From Nipponacmea schrenckii (lineage: Eukaryota; Mollusca; Gastropoda; Lottiidae): a stretch of 64,000 bases of DNA. The stretch is taken from NCBI GenBank assembly GCA_030562195.1, contig JAUJPP010000007.1, forward strand, positions 30,005,769 through 30,069,768. The letters are read 5' to 3'. This document shows, in pieces, positions 11,503 to 24,862 of the stretch (positions within the stretch are counted from its first letter, which is position 1; each line of letters starts with the position of its first letter). The notes beneath the pieces are model-generated. The model saw only the letters and a program-made list of their open reading frames with translations. It was not told the origin of the DNA and did no database searches. Both the position numbers and the translations under genes were made by a program.

Positions 11503-14465
11503 TGTTTTGAATTTAAAGCCACTTACTTGACTTTAATCCATACGACTGTTTCTACCGTATGTACCCAGGATACCCCAGTCGATAGCATATTGATATGTTC
11601 GTTATAGGTACCCAGGATTCGTATTTTGAAGGTAATTTGACGATATCCCGTCCAGTGCTTCCTTAACCTTAAATATACCTTAAGAATATTTGTATTATCG
11701 AGAACAAGCACAATTTGATTTCCGAACTCTACCTTGTGTTTAAATTAATGTGTTTAAAATTTATGAGTTTTGATATGAATATAGATAATATTTGATGGTC
11801 TAACTAAGCTTTATCTATGGTTTCAGTATTGTATCTATTCAAGGTATTTTATACCTAGGCTTATTTCCCTTTTTCAACCTTGTATCAGATTGTGTATAAG
11901 AGATATTGATAAAGGTGATAAGAATAGGTTAAAGATATAGGATATATACTATCTATGTTAATGATTTATATCGGACAGTCATTTAGGATTAAAATTCTTC
12001 ACTAAATGATCGTAAAAATGTACGAGTATTTTTTAGGGTGGATTAACATGTTTTGATTTATAGACTTCTGCCTTGTCTGGCTCTTATTTATTATTATATA
12101 TTTCTTATAAGTATTAATCCGAAGGTCTGTCTCCATCTTTGTCCATTAATATAAAACTGAAACGAAAATATCGTCGTTGAAAATGTGCACAATAATACTA
12201 TTATGTCCTCTAATACATCACATTATTCATCAAAAACAGCGGACAAATATTTTATTTTTCAAACACTTGATTGGTCAAACTATTGTTAGGAACTTGTGTT
12301 TCTTTGAAATATCTAAAGATATCATGAAATTCAACCTACTATAACATTTGCCAATATGAAAAACTGGCCAATGCTTAGTTGTTGGACAACAATTCAATAT
12401 ATTATGACCTTGAAAATCTTGAGCTTGTCAAGCTGAAAGTTAACCTCTAAATTTTATCACCATGCGCTTGACTGTCACTACACACAAAACGACTATTTTA
12501 GACGAAGTCTCCTACATGTACATTTCTCATCTCAGCAAAACAAAAAGAAGTGCAATTTCAGACACCAAAACTACAAGGGAGTAAGAAATAGAATTTCGAA
12601 CGCGGACTACATTAAATAGTCGAAGGGAAATAACCCACAGAAATATCTGGAGTAAGTAGCCTAGTTAAATCAGATAGGTGTTCGGATTCTATAAACTACT
12701 CGTGTGTTTTATGAGCTATATGATGTGATACGTTATGTTATTGGACACTTTATCATTTGTAATTTAAAGGTCGTAGATGATAAAAATTTGAGTGACAGTT
12801 AAATAGTTTTTAACAGGCATTAAAATCTGATATTCAACAATTTAGCAAGATTTATATTAGATATTGGTTGAAACTACCATAAACTTTTCTCTTCAAGACG
12901 TCATTCCTAATACTCCTAGGCGTTGAACGATCTGAGTTCGGCATTTTCACATACAACTGATTTTATAATAAATTTGATTCGCAAAAATTAAAAAATAAAG
13001 GTTAAAAATTTGTTGACCCTGTGTTTAATATTCCATGCTTTTTAGAAAATGTCTATTAAAATTTGCCTGTCCACATAATGAAATAACCGAAACCTTCGGG
13101 TTAATTTGACAGTGAATGTATTAAATTGAGCAATTTTTATCATTGACGATTCTTTAAACTCTAGAAATTAAGGAAACCGACCCCCTATGTTTCGTCAGAA
13201 CTACTAAATTTGTGGTCCCTTACAGATAAATGGTTTAAAACAATTTCAAGATCAATATATCACAGATCGCCCTTTAATTACAAGGTTTAATACAATACCT
13301 GATCACATCATGTAATGCAATCAAATACATCTCCTGGGGTGTTGACAAAAGGTCAAAGGTTAACCCGTGACTATTACAGATCCACCCCCTTGTGTTCATC
13401 GAAAATGAAATGGAACGCGTGCTGTGATCTGATCAGATGATTAAAGGAGTAAGATGGTTATAGATTATCAGCTTTGAATTACTTCAGAAATTGGTTTCTT
13501 CAATATATCTTTTGTGACCTCTCACCTTCAATTAGAACCGCCATATTGTTTTCGAGATGGGCGTCGTTGCGTTGGTGATATATTGAGGCTTTGAATTTGA
13601 CTAAACTTTTTTAGTTTATTTATGTAAAACAGCCGATATCATTAGGTAGAATTTGATCAATTTGAAAATCAAAATGCAATTTGCTGTCGATCGTTCATGG
13701 CTCATATTCCACTTCGAGCTTCCAGTTTATCCCACTCTGTCAATAATTTGATTGGAGGGGTAATTTGAATTTCCAGTCTGCTTTTGGCATTTCGTTTGAG
13801 AAGACCTTTGCATTGTATTTGATAAAAAATTTAGCATCTAATTATCGAATACTTATGAATTGAACATTGGAAATATTTAACTTTAGGCCTATATTTGGCG
13901 ATAAGCAACAAATGATGGGCCTACATTGCCTTTCTGTTTTTTACTGTATAAATGGACCATACCTGATATTAGATCCAAAAAAATGAACTAGAACTGTGAA
14001 CAACCTCTATGGGTTCAAAAGATATACGCGAAGTTTTATGGTAAATTCACAGGAGAGGAAATAACGGAAATCAATTGATGTTATAACACGTCCTCTCTCA
14101 TTGTAAATATGTAAATATTGCATGCATTAAAAAACACTGCCTCATATTCTTTTAAATTTTCGGTCTATCATCTTTCGAAGATTATAGGCATGCGTTAATA
14201 GATATATTCATTTTTTGTTATACATATATTATTATGTATTCTCAAACGTTATGCTTTATATTCTTTTATGTTTTCAATCTATAATTTTTCGAGTAAAAGA
14301 ATTTAAGCATGCGTTATGTACATACTGTTTATATTTCATAAAACAATTCTAAATAAAAACATTAATCTTTTAAATGAGTTTTGCATTCTCACTAAAATCC
14401 TTTTACTCTAAAGATCAGGAAAACAAAGTATCTAAATTTTAATACAGTGGCATACTACCCCTATG

Positions 14466-15357
14466 GTCACTTAATATAGCTTTTTGATTTCTCAAAACTC
14501 AAATGGGTACAAAAACAAATTAAATCGATTATTATTGGCATACTGTAAGGATAGTCAAAATCGAGAAAATTTTACTTGAAATAGCTTAAAGGGATTGTAA
14601 AGAGGTTTTATAAACTGTATCGGGGACGCATATACCATCAATTTGCGCCGTTCCAATTTCAATTCCGACTTCTGTGGCTCTTGCAATTCCACTAAATCTA
14701 ACGTCTTTTATGACGCCACCGACTGGGGCTCAACAGGAAGCTACTATTGATATCTGTGCAGATCCCAGCAGGGTTCTAAAAACCGGAAGCTCTCACGCAA
14801 AAACCGGAAGTGATAGAAAAAATTTTATGATGCGGTTTTAAAAGTCATGGTCTTTGGAGGTCAAGGTCATTTGATATAGCCTTGTGAATTTTCAAAAAAC
14901 TAAAACGGGTACCAAAAAAATTGTTGTCGATCATAATAGGCATATGTGTGGATAGCTTAGGTCAAGAACATTCTACTTGAAAAAATTCAGGGTCATTGAA
15001 GGTCAAGGTCATTTGATTTGGCCTTTTGAATTTTCAAAAAAATTCTGTTCGCAACAAGTTTTAGATAAAGTAACAAGGTTTCGAAAAACACCAAAATCGG
15101 ACAAATCGGATAAAAATTAGCGGACTTATTAAAATTTTGCTGAATTTTGCTGTTCTGTGATGACACATAAAGTATCACTTCCGGTTTGGATTTTTTATTC
15201 TAAAAGGGTTCTATTTATGCCTGATAGTATATATGTATAGCTTTTGAACTGATTTCTTACATACACCGGAAGCTGGGTGACCCAACGCGGTTAAAAAAAA
15301 CGGAATTTCTCACGCAAGAACCGGAAGTGGTAGAATTTTTTTTATGATGCGGTTTTA
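14466..15357. repeat. Nested diverged direct repeats (CCGGAAGTG-type)
   Basis: Two repeat types alternate. The first is about 115 bp and appears at about 14466-14585 and 14864-14985, with a partial copy at 14995-15045. Shared blocks are TTGATATAGCCTTGTGA-like and GGGTACCAAAAAAA-like. The second, at 14783-14840 and 15299-15357, shares CTCACGCAA, ACCGGAAGTG and TTTATGATGCGGTTTTA. The pattern suggests a decayed transposable element with internal duplications or a broken satellite. Confidence 0.7.
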
Positions 15358-18300
15358 TTTCTATAGGCGACTTCGCTATATTCTGTAATTTTCAAAGCGA
15401 TCGGATAATTAACAACAAAGTTATGCAATTATTCAATTATTATTATGCAATTACTAACTACTGATGCGTAAAAATTTTAGTTTTATATATTCATTTTCTA
15501 TTCCAGTACGTATCTTATCGTATTTTTCAAACCAAATTTCTATACCGTTTTCGAGTTGGGCTGGGGAGCTTCCCGAAAAAAAAAAAAAGTCTAATGAAAA
15601 CAAAGAGTGGCAAATTTCTAATTTGCCACTCAATAAGATTTCAAGCTCTTTAGATATATAGTTTGTGATTTTACTTTCAGTATGGGTACAAGATTTAGAT
15701 AAGTTCCCTTTATCTATAGTTTAAATGGTAAATGGCATTTTATAGCCATTAAATTTAATAGTCATCTTGAAGCCGTTTGATCCAAAATATGTCCTAAAGA
15801 AATCATCTTTAAAAGCTAAATATCTATATGTATATTAATTCTCAAATATTCACCGCCTTTGATGTATAAAACAATTCATTTATTGTTTCCTAAAATAATT
15901 AAAGACTTCAACAATTTTTATAGTCCACTAGAAACACGCCATTTTGAATTTCTAAAAGCTTAAAGACAATTCTTCTGCTTTGAAGTGCAGGCGTTGAATC
16001 GAAATAAAGTTTTTGTAAAATTTACCATTTTCGCGGTTCCATGGTTATGATTATAGGGCAGCATTTCGTGTGTACATATATAATACATATCTAAATAGAT
16101 AAATTTATATTTTGATAATTTTCTGTCATTATAAACACATATTCTCCTGGCCATTAGCGCGTGCAATATGCTCATTTGTTTAATGGGTTACTTTGATGTT
16201 CTTAAATGGATACGGAACATGAAGCCACTGTTAGATAGACAGTGTTCATCCTAATGCTACATTTTTGAGCTGAGAAATATTTCTCTGTTCTATCTTTTAA
16301 GTTATCCTTGCACTAATGAAGAAGTATAGATTTCATAAAAGTATAGGCCCAATAAAGCGTCTTGTCTCCTCGGGAGCACTTAACACACAATGTTTATGCT
16401 TGTTGCTTTGTTTGTCTTGTATGTGCTATTGTATATTTTCTTATATCATTCTATAAAAATCATTAATTAAATAATTATTCAACCGTTAATTTGCAATGAG
16501 ACTATTCTGCATTGGCCTTAATTGACCACTGTTGTGAAAACACATAGACCTAGAGATCTTTTTCTCAATTCTATAATTTAAATCCTAAACGACACTTAGT
16601 GTAGAGACCAGATTAAATTACGGAACACAATTTTATGGTTTTACTACTTCTTATTGTACTGTTATTGTACACAACGTTTCAACAATTTACTTCTGATCTG
16701 ATGATGTCCATGGAAATTGCTTAGGAGAAGGTTACGATGCAGACAGGTACTTGAAGACAACCTGGAGCTGCCACTGTGCTCTCTTCTATGGTGATATTTC
16801 CAAATCAGAATACACTTATTTACATTCAATAATGTACCCTAAATCTCCCTTAACTCTAGATCCTTTTTTTGCGTTATTTAATATCTACATATTGGTGAGT
16901 GCGACCAAAAGTAAGGTTTCCAAGGTCTGAAATGCCTGGAAATATCACTCAGTTATGTTATTATGCACCGTGATATTATGGTCAGTTGATTTTTTCAAAC
17001 TTTTCACACAAATTAGGTTTCTACATACTTTATGTTCTACTTGACAACCTTCTAATAGCTATAACAGAATCTTGTATATAAAATTAACTATCATAAAATA
17101 ATATTACTCAGTGTATCGGGATGGTTTGAACATAAAATAGAAGTTTTCTACGATTCCTAACAAGATACTAGTTAGTGCAGCTGTTTCAAGTTCATAAACC
17201 CCAACATAATGAGCATAAAACATTAACCATATGACAGAATCGACTTGATTTTGACCACCAACTTTTAACCATGTATTCTGACTACCTAATTCTTGAAAAC
17301 TCAACTTAAAATGAGTTTAATGTTTTAGTCATCTGAGTGGTTAATTACTAAAATTGACTTTTCTTTAGTTTTTCTTTTAGTTTAGATTTTCCAATCAGAT
17401 TACTGTTTTTCATAAAGTCTGTATTTTATTTGGAGATTAGGCTCCAGAGCTTTTTAATTTTTTTTTAACAATTTTGTTAACTTGAACAAATAAAAACATG
17501 ATGGTTGGTTTGTTCTCATATTTAGTTGACATATGTACTTAAATTCGTTGGAAATAATGCTGAATTTGAAAGACTGAATTTTAGACTATAGCGACAAAAA
17601 AGAATATATAAAAATTTAAATGTAATTCTTGTTTATTGAGGACAGATATTGTTCTTGCACGAACAACTCTACTTGTAACATGACATTCAAAAGTTATATA
17701 ATAAGTCCAGGTTTTGAAATTGTCGTAATGATATGGGTGGTATTCAACTTTAAAAATTATATGTAATAATTATTGAGAGAAGGAGATTGCCTTGTCGACG
17801 TAATGAAACTATAATTACCTATCTTCAACTCTTATAATATTACAGTATTTTATCATTATTCCATTTCATACATACAGTTTCTAATACTTAGCACTCAAAA
17901 AATATCTCCTTAGAAGCCTCACGCCGAGTTCTTAAATCTAGAATTTCTTTGATGTAGTGTATTTTGTGAAGAGCGTCAAAATTAAAGTAATATATATTGG
18001 TGATTATGTTAAATGTTTTGTATAAGTTTTAATGATATTTTCTAAGATCGGGTGATATATGAAGGATATTATCAATAAGTATAATAATTTATTCTGATGA
18101 AAAAATATTCTGAAGTGTTTTCTAAGATCATCATTTAGAATATTATGTCAAATGTTATCTTGTTCTATGACAACTTCACCAAGTTTCGTTATTCAGAATG
18201 TTTCCAGGTTTCAGATAAAAACACAGTTAGGATGGTATCATCAGACGCTGTAATGTAGAGGCTATCTCAAAATAATACGGAACCTCTTAGCAATCAGAGC

Positions 18301-19354
18301 TTTTGTTGTCTATAAGGTGATCTATTTGCGACAAAAAATGATTTTCTGGCGTCAAAATTAATTAGGAGGTAAAATCCACACTTTTTTTTCACCTATTTTA
18401 ACAGAATTAAACATAGCAAGCGTCAATTAGAGAAGTGGTCTTTTAAAAGGCTATCCGTACTCTTGATACGATGATAGACTATACTGTTCAGCATACATTT
18501 CTTGACAAGAAATCTTCTTGCTATACCACTACGACAAAGTATGGATGGTGTCCGCTTCTGGTAAAAAAAATCCATATCGCATACGTTGAGTAAGGGAAGA
18601 CTTCTGTCTTGTTGCCATGTTATTCTTCTGTAGTTCTTCCTCAGTAAGTCTTCTCTTGTACATGTAGTTCTTCTGCGGTTTTTATTCTGTAGTACTTTTT
18701 CTTGATATATATTCTGCCTGTTATATATACTGAAGACTAAAGAAACGTCATGTAGATGGATAGTTATTAGCCTATATCCTTTTTCACGCATTACGGGGTA
18801 TTAGTTACTAAAGACACGTACTTTAGCAGAAGAACGTCAAAAAAGCTTATTAACCACAAATTACATCACCGATCAGATTGATCCGTACTTAAAGTTACAG
18901 TTACAGACAGATGGAAGGGGGGCGGAGTCGAAATCATACTTCTATCGAAATCAAAGAACGGATTCATGGCAAAAGAACCCGAATGGCATCGCAACTGACT
19001 GAGCTTAAGGCTATGTTGTTTCTGACGACAGACCGCAAATCGATAAGGAGGTAGTGGTGTTAGAAACATCAAAAGATATTTTGTAAGTTGATATCAATGT
19101 GTCAATAAGGTAGAATAAAGAATGAGTCTAGAAAAAGATAAAGTGAATTGTAAGGGTAGAAGAATAAATGGCAACTGACAGGCGTAAAACACTAGTAGAA
19201 TATTGAGAAGTTGTAAACGGATCATGTCTTGTTGGAGTTGATATTTTATACACCCTTTCTAGTCTAGTCCAATTAGTGTTCATTATTACTCACTCTCGTC
19301 CCTAGCATCAGTCAGGTAGAAAATGACAACTGTACTACGGAAAGCCATACTTGC

Positions 19355-19710
19355 AACCTCATACTGCCTTTGGGAACGTCTTGAACAATGACTTAGGCCT
19401 ACAACCTCCTCGAGAAACTATATGACCAATTGGGAACAATGTCTTACTTGAAATGATATGTTTACGGCCTCATCCCCTCTGTCATGAATAATGCCTTATT
19501 GTTTCCAGAAACGATATATGTTCACTACTTTACTACCTCAGTCATTAACAATGCCTTACTACCTTGAGACACAATAAGTTCAATACCTTACTACCTCAGT
19601 CATGAACAATACATTACTAACTTGAGAAACGATATTATTCAATGTCTAACAATCTTTCCAGGAAAATGCCTAACTATCCCAAGGAATAATATGTTCAATG
19701 CCCTACGAGA
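19355..19710. repeat. Decayed minisatellite of about 60 bp units
   Basis: Around six degenerate copies alternate ATGCCTTACTACCTCAGTCA-like and GAGAAACGATATGTTCAAT-like blocks. Copies differ by substitutions and small gaps, so the array is old. It lies about 4.7 kb upstream of the Lbx start codon. Confidence 0.65.
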
Positions 19711-22700
19711 ATAGTGTTGTATTATGCGTTAAAATAAATGTTGATGCGATAGTTGGCTTCTGTATACCATAGTGAAAAATTTCTTTTGTATGCTATCCTG
19801 AATCTTCCATTAATTTTGATGAACAATTCATTCGAATGGATTTAAGACCATACATCAATCTGGAACTGAACTTGTTCATCATCACCTAGTAAAGTGTGAA
19901 CTCCCATCTGTCCAATTTTAAATGTATGCGCATTATATTTCCTTTTTGATTGATTGAAATGAAAACCCTCCTTGACGCTCGGATCATATGGATTGATCAC
20001 ATGACTTATTTACACCACGTTAGCCAATGGGTGATCTCGTATTTTCCGTTGTCTAATTATCGTTGAAGCGTGGAAAACAGTGAAATCAATTAAAGGTGTT
20101 AGTGCACTAATTGAATCTATTTACGTTCAATATTTTCTCTCTTCTTCCTATCTTGTCGAATTACTGACATTTCTTTCTTTTTTGACATGACATGAGGACA
20201 GAAATTTATTCAAATATGCTCCCTCGTCTCTCCACGTAAAATTAGTTCCAAGGGATATACTTCAAGTAACGTATTACATTGACATGGCTTCAAAAAATTC
20301 CATCAAAGAAATGCAAGTTTATCGTATAATATTAACATAATCTGGGAATGGTGTTGAAAGCATGTACAGTTTCGATATAACACAAATCTATCCAATTAGT
20401 TTTTGTGGAAGAGATTGAATCGTGTTGAATCTCGAAATCCAAATATGAATTTTATTGTAGCCAGTTGATTATACGACGTTACTTCACCTAATCGTCTAGT
20501 AGCACAACTAGCATGACTGAACAGGCATAGTTAGTCATAGGCAATATGACATTCTTGTCAAGACTCGAAGAAGGGGTAGGTCCAATCAATTCGATTTTTT
20601 GATGGATTTGGGAAATAGTGAAATCATTGGGGGCTTTTTAAATATGTGGTGATAATTAATGATATCGATACCTCCCTATGGTTGCCGAATCTGACATTTT
20701 GCTGGCAGATCTGGACAGATCGGTAATGGTTTAAGTGATACATTAGCTGTCTTGATCATAGAGATCATCCAGATGGATCTTGTGTGGAACTAGATACTCG
20801 ATCTAAGTGTAAATTGGGCTATATTCTGTTTATTGTGTATTCTATGCCCAACTGATATCAAAGCTCATTGACGTAAATCTGTATTTTGTCTTTCTCTTAG
20901 CCTACTTGCAATTAACCCAGCTATTACACTTTACGTTAATATGTCTGCTTGAGCATTATTTCGTTCTTTAAATTATTATACATCAATTCAGAAAGCCTAA
21001 ATCAACTTGAACTACTTACAAATCAATTTCATATTACCGATATAAGGCTAATATCGTGGTTTAACAGCAATCTAACACCGTCGTCGTTTTTCAATTCAGC
21101 CATTCATCATTTTTGATGGGCTACACGACGATCCAATCTCATTACAACTTTAGTTGATCTTATTTAATTCCCTCGAGTTTTCACACCTTATTTCTACATC
21201 GACTGAGGATTTAACAATAAAACCATTAGCAATATCTAATTCAATTTACAAATGTCCAGATTGAGTCGAAAGGAGGCTAATTTTCTTACTCGACGTCCCG
21301 AATGGTTTTCATTTTCTTGACGTTGATCGTTTAAATGGTGTGTTAATTTGATAAAAATCTACTCAGCCTTCTTACTCGGCTTTTTAAGATTTTTCTTGTT
21401 TCAATAAGCCCGAATATTAATGACCTTCTAAGATTTGTGCTTTTCTACTGGGATGTGTATACAGACTAAGGCTATTCTTGATTCATTAAAATGTCAACAT
21501 AAATAATTATTCAAAACGAAATCATTATTAATATGTGATGTTTGTGAATTAAACTTTGAATATATTTGTATATTATTTTGTGGTATTTGGAATAATTTCC
21601 TATATAAAATGAGGTTCCGTTAAAGTAAATGGTGTTCTAGACACTAGACGAACTAGGATGTTAAATTACATTACAGACCGTTTTCGGATTGACATATAAG
21701 TCGACAAGGTCAACTTTCAACGTATTATTGAAATGTAGTAAATACAAATTTACAGTAGATCCATCGGATGGAGATTGGATGCTTATTTTATCAAAGATTC
21801 CTGTTCTTTTTTTCTTTTTTCACGTTTCTATTTTATAGTGAATGTGCCCTGTGTTTATAAGTGAAGTGGATACTTCACTTTATTCTGTTGATCATATTTA
21901 CACTGATTCTGGTCTGGCCATTTACGTTTTTGTCCCTAATGAACTCTCGCCTGTAATTGCCATAGATAAGTCAAGATTGTGGAATAAGGAATGAGTAGAT
22001 ATATAGATATTGGCTACCAATAAATAGTCACTAATAGTACCATAATGCAATGATAAGGTCGCTGATTTGACCACAGGGTACTTATGCCTTTGATGTTATG
22101 AACCGTTTAAAAGTATACATGTAGTTAAATACATGAATCTAATGAATTATTACCTTTTTTTCTAATCTTTAAAGGGACAATATAGAACATGCTTTCTTAG
22201 ATGATATGGAATCAAGTTAATGTTTAAAAAGCTATAGTTTGAAAGAAACAATTTGTACAAACTACTTATGTTGAAATATTATGTATCGTACTTTTTTCTC
22301 ATGATTTTCTCTCTGCAAACATAATGTATTCAGGTATGGGATAGAATTTTATGTATAATATGATCTCTTAAATTGAAACTTGCTTCTAAAGGTTCCCATG
22401 AACCATTCAGAATATTTTGGTCTGCCAACAGATTATACTCATCATAATATTGTGTTAGGCAGCAATACGAAATATCGTATTCAACTTACTAGCCGAATGT
22501 ACCAATGCGAATTTTGTGCCATGCCAGTTTTCTATGAATGAGTAACAGGCATGTCGATATGACAAAACAACACATGTGATAAAGCATAATCACATGATAA
22601 TATATCAAATTTTCATTTGATTCTACACAAATCTGACAAGATACAGAAAAACGAAATAAATTGGTTGATGAGTTGTTCTTGTAATATTCTTTTAAGAATT

Positions 22701-23789
22701 TTTAATTTTTTTACTAGCTGCAGAAAACTGCTACCAGTCATTTTGTTTAGATATGGAACAGGCAACGAGTTTCGTGGACTCAAGAATTTTGTATGATTTT
22801 CTTGTGCATATCATTTTGAAAATTTTTAGAAACATGACGTTATATTATCTGAATATCACAGAAAGCTTGCTGTCACAATATATACGAAGTAATTATTATA
22901 AGTTAATTAAGGTGGACTAATTATCTCGCGGTTTATTTATTCTGTAAAATTAATAATATCATTAATATGACTGATTTCCTACCTTACAGCGACGTAATGA
23001 CAAATATATATAATTTATATTTTACACGATTTATTTTCAGCAATTATCAAACATTTAATCTAAACGTTAATTACTCAATCAAAGTCGGTAGATATTCATT
23101 TTATTTTTCATAAGCCGCATGCAAAACATCCTAATTGTAACTAATACAACACATCGTTTTAGGCGCAATGGTAGATCGGTAGTCAGAATAAAGGAAATAC
23201 TAAAACATTATAGCAATATATTTGTCATTTGCATTTCTATGAAACTATTAAAAAAAAATGATTCTGCTTGAAAAATATTAAAGGTTTACAAAATAATTCT
23301 CAAAATTTAGATTACACTAGGTTTGGAAATATAAAAATGGATATTGCAGGCGATTTGTTGCACTATTTCTGTTTTTTAGCAACTACATGTATGAAGAATT
23401 CCAAACAGCAAATATAAAGAAATTTTGATTTAAAAAAAAAAAAAAAAAAGAAATGCCATAATTCTACAATTAATTCGCAATTCATATTGAAATGGAACAC
23501 TAAGACTTGAACAACAAAATTTAATATTTTATCTTAATGCAAAGTATTGACCGTCATTGTTGAAAGAAATGAATTGGAAAATTTCTCAAATCACCCAGAA
23601 AATCTGTTAATGATATTTGCCTCTCGCCAGACTGCAGTTTTCATTTAGTCGGTCTTTTCGGGCTTTCTTTAATTTCTTTAAAGTTCATTAAACAAATTAT
23701 TGGACTATTTTAACCCCTTGATCTGTCATTTAAAGTTGTTCAAAATATTTCATCAATTTAATTATTAAATGAAATTCATCCTTGTCGAT

Positions 23790-23880
23790 TAGCCGCGTGT
23801 TCGCGCCTTGAGGCGTGAATCTGTAATAATAGGCCCCGCCTTCTCCATTTCTATTGGACGACAGTAGCATTATCCCTGCC
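23790..23880 (+). promoter_or_regulatory. Probable Lbx promoter segment (GC box, CCAAT box)
   Basis: Within an AT-rich neighbourhood this stretch is GC- and CpG-richer. It has a CCCCGCC box at 23834-23840 and a reverse CCAAT box (ATTGG) at 23853-23857, with no clear TATA box. It lies about 0.5 kb upstream of the Lbx ATG. A CACCAG acceptor-like sequence right before the ATG (24376-24381) leaves room for a 5'UTR intron. The promoter call rests on motifs and position only. Confidence 0.4.
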
Positions 23881-24384
23881 CAGGGCAATGAAATCTCTTC
23901 GCGAACATCTCAACAAGGTTGTCAAGCATGGAGGTGCATTATCCTACAAAATACGTCAGTTAAAACGGTGTTTAGGACCAATTAGTTATTCTAACTTCAC
24001 AAGAAACTGTTTGTGTGATTTTATCCGTTGTATGTCAGTCCTTGACGAATTTGAAGAGGTCTTATTATACTCGGTAAAAGACTAACAAGACAGAGCCGTC
24101 TCAGATTCTTCAGGTGATGGTTGCCGATGTCAACAAGTGTATGACCCGAAACAACATTTCTACTTTTTTAAATTGGATTATCAAGTTAAAGGATTGGATG
24201 AAAATTGAAGTTGCAAATTAATAAATGTGACGCAGACTTAACAGTGAGCACAAGTGTATGGTATTCTTAAACGGAAATAGTACAAACGTTTCTTCAAGTT
24301 TAATAATATAGAACTACGGCTGCAATACGCAAATTTAATTGTAATGTTGTTAATCAACTTTTAATATTGCTGTTTCACCAGGAG

Positions 24385-24862
24385 ATGTCAAGTTGTTTAT
24401 CCGATTGTTCAGAAGATTCTCAACAACCATACGATTCCATCCATCGTCTCGCCATGATTCAAGTTCAACCACCCCGAAATCCAAACAAACCTTTTACATC
24501 GTTTAGCATCAAAGACATCTTATCCACACCATCATCCAAGGAAGTATTACGGACGCCTTCCCCCAGGGAAAGGCTGTCACCCCGGGAAAATAGACTCTCT
24601 ACCCCAGCTTCCCGACATATCTCTACCCGACCCTATCATCGTGGTCGGGTACAGGTAGTGGTCAATAATACCAGAATTGTGCGTCCCTGGGACTCGGCTG
24701 TGACAGAGACTGAAAGTTCTTCTGATGAAGAAATTAATGTAGATGATGATGAAGAAGAAGATGATGTTCCTAGTCCATGTTTAAAATCACAGTCACCATT
24801 AGATGCTTTAATGGCAATGACAAATAAAACATTTCAAGGTCTTGATACACACGGACATTCAG
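24385..24862 (+). CDS. Lbx: Lbx coding exon 1 (eh1 repressor motif, acidic region)
   Basis: The exon encodes residues 1-159 plus the first base of codon 160. It contains the eh1-like FSIKDIL motif, which in this family recruits Groucho-type co-repressors. A Ser/Pro-rich stretch follows with repeated TPS or SPRE steps, then a Glu/Asp run (residues about 115-127) and the conserved SPLDALMAMTNKTFQGL block. The donor is CATTCAG|GTAGGT. The N-terminal 30 residues are not recognisable outside the family. Confidence 0.95.

Larger units (their letters stand above)
10713..24384. other. Intergenic region between RARS2 and Lbx
   Basis: About 13.7 kb of AT-rich DNA separates the RARS2 stop from the Lbx start. 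I found no spliceable coding exons. The short open frames at 10924, 17104, 18423 and 18866 have no recognisable motifs. Recognisable content is the repeats at 14466-15357 and 19355-19710, and a GC- and CCAAT-containing segment near 23.8 kb. The 3'UTR of RARS2 probably takes up the first 0.8 kb and the Lbx 5'UTR the last 0.5 kb. Confidence 0.7.

Noticed and set aside
18423..18791. 122-codon minus-strand frame
   Set aside because: It comes from a GAAGAACTAC-like low-complexity stretch; no motif, no splice context, no neighbour exon.
23888..24085. 65-codon plus-strand frame upstream of Lbx as a separate small gene
   Set aside because: It sits in the presumed Lbx promoter/5'UTR, resembles nothing known and lacks its own signals; at most an upstream open frame.
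24367..24384. Earlier start of Lbx at 24367
   Set aside because: That position is a TTG codon, not ATG. The first in-frame ATG is at 24385, directly after an acceptor-like CAG.
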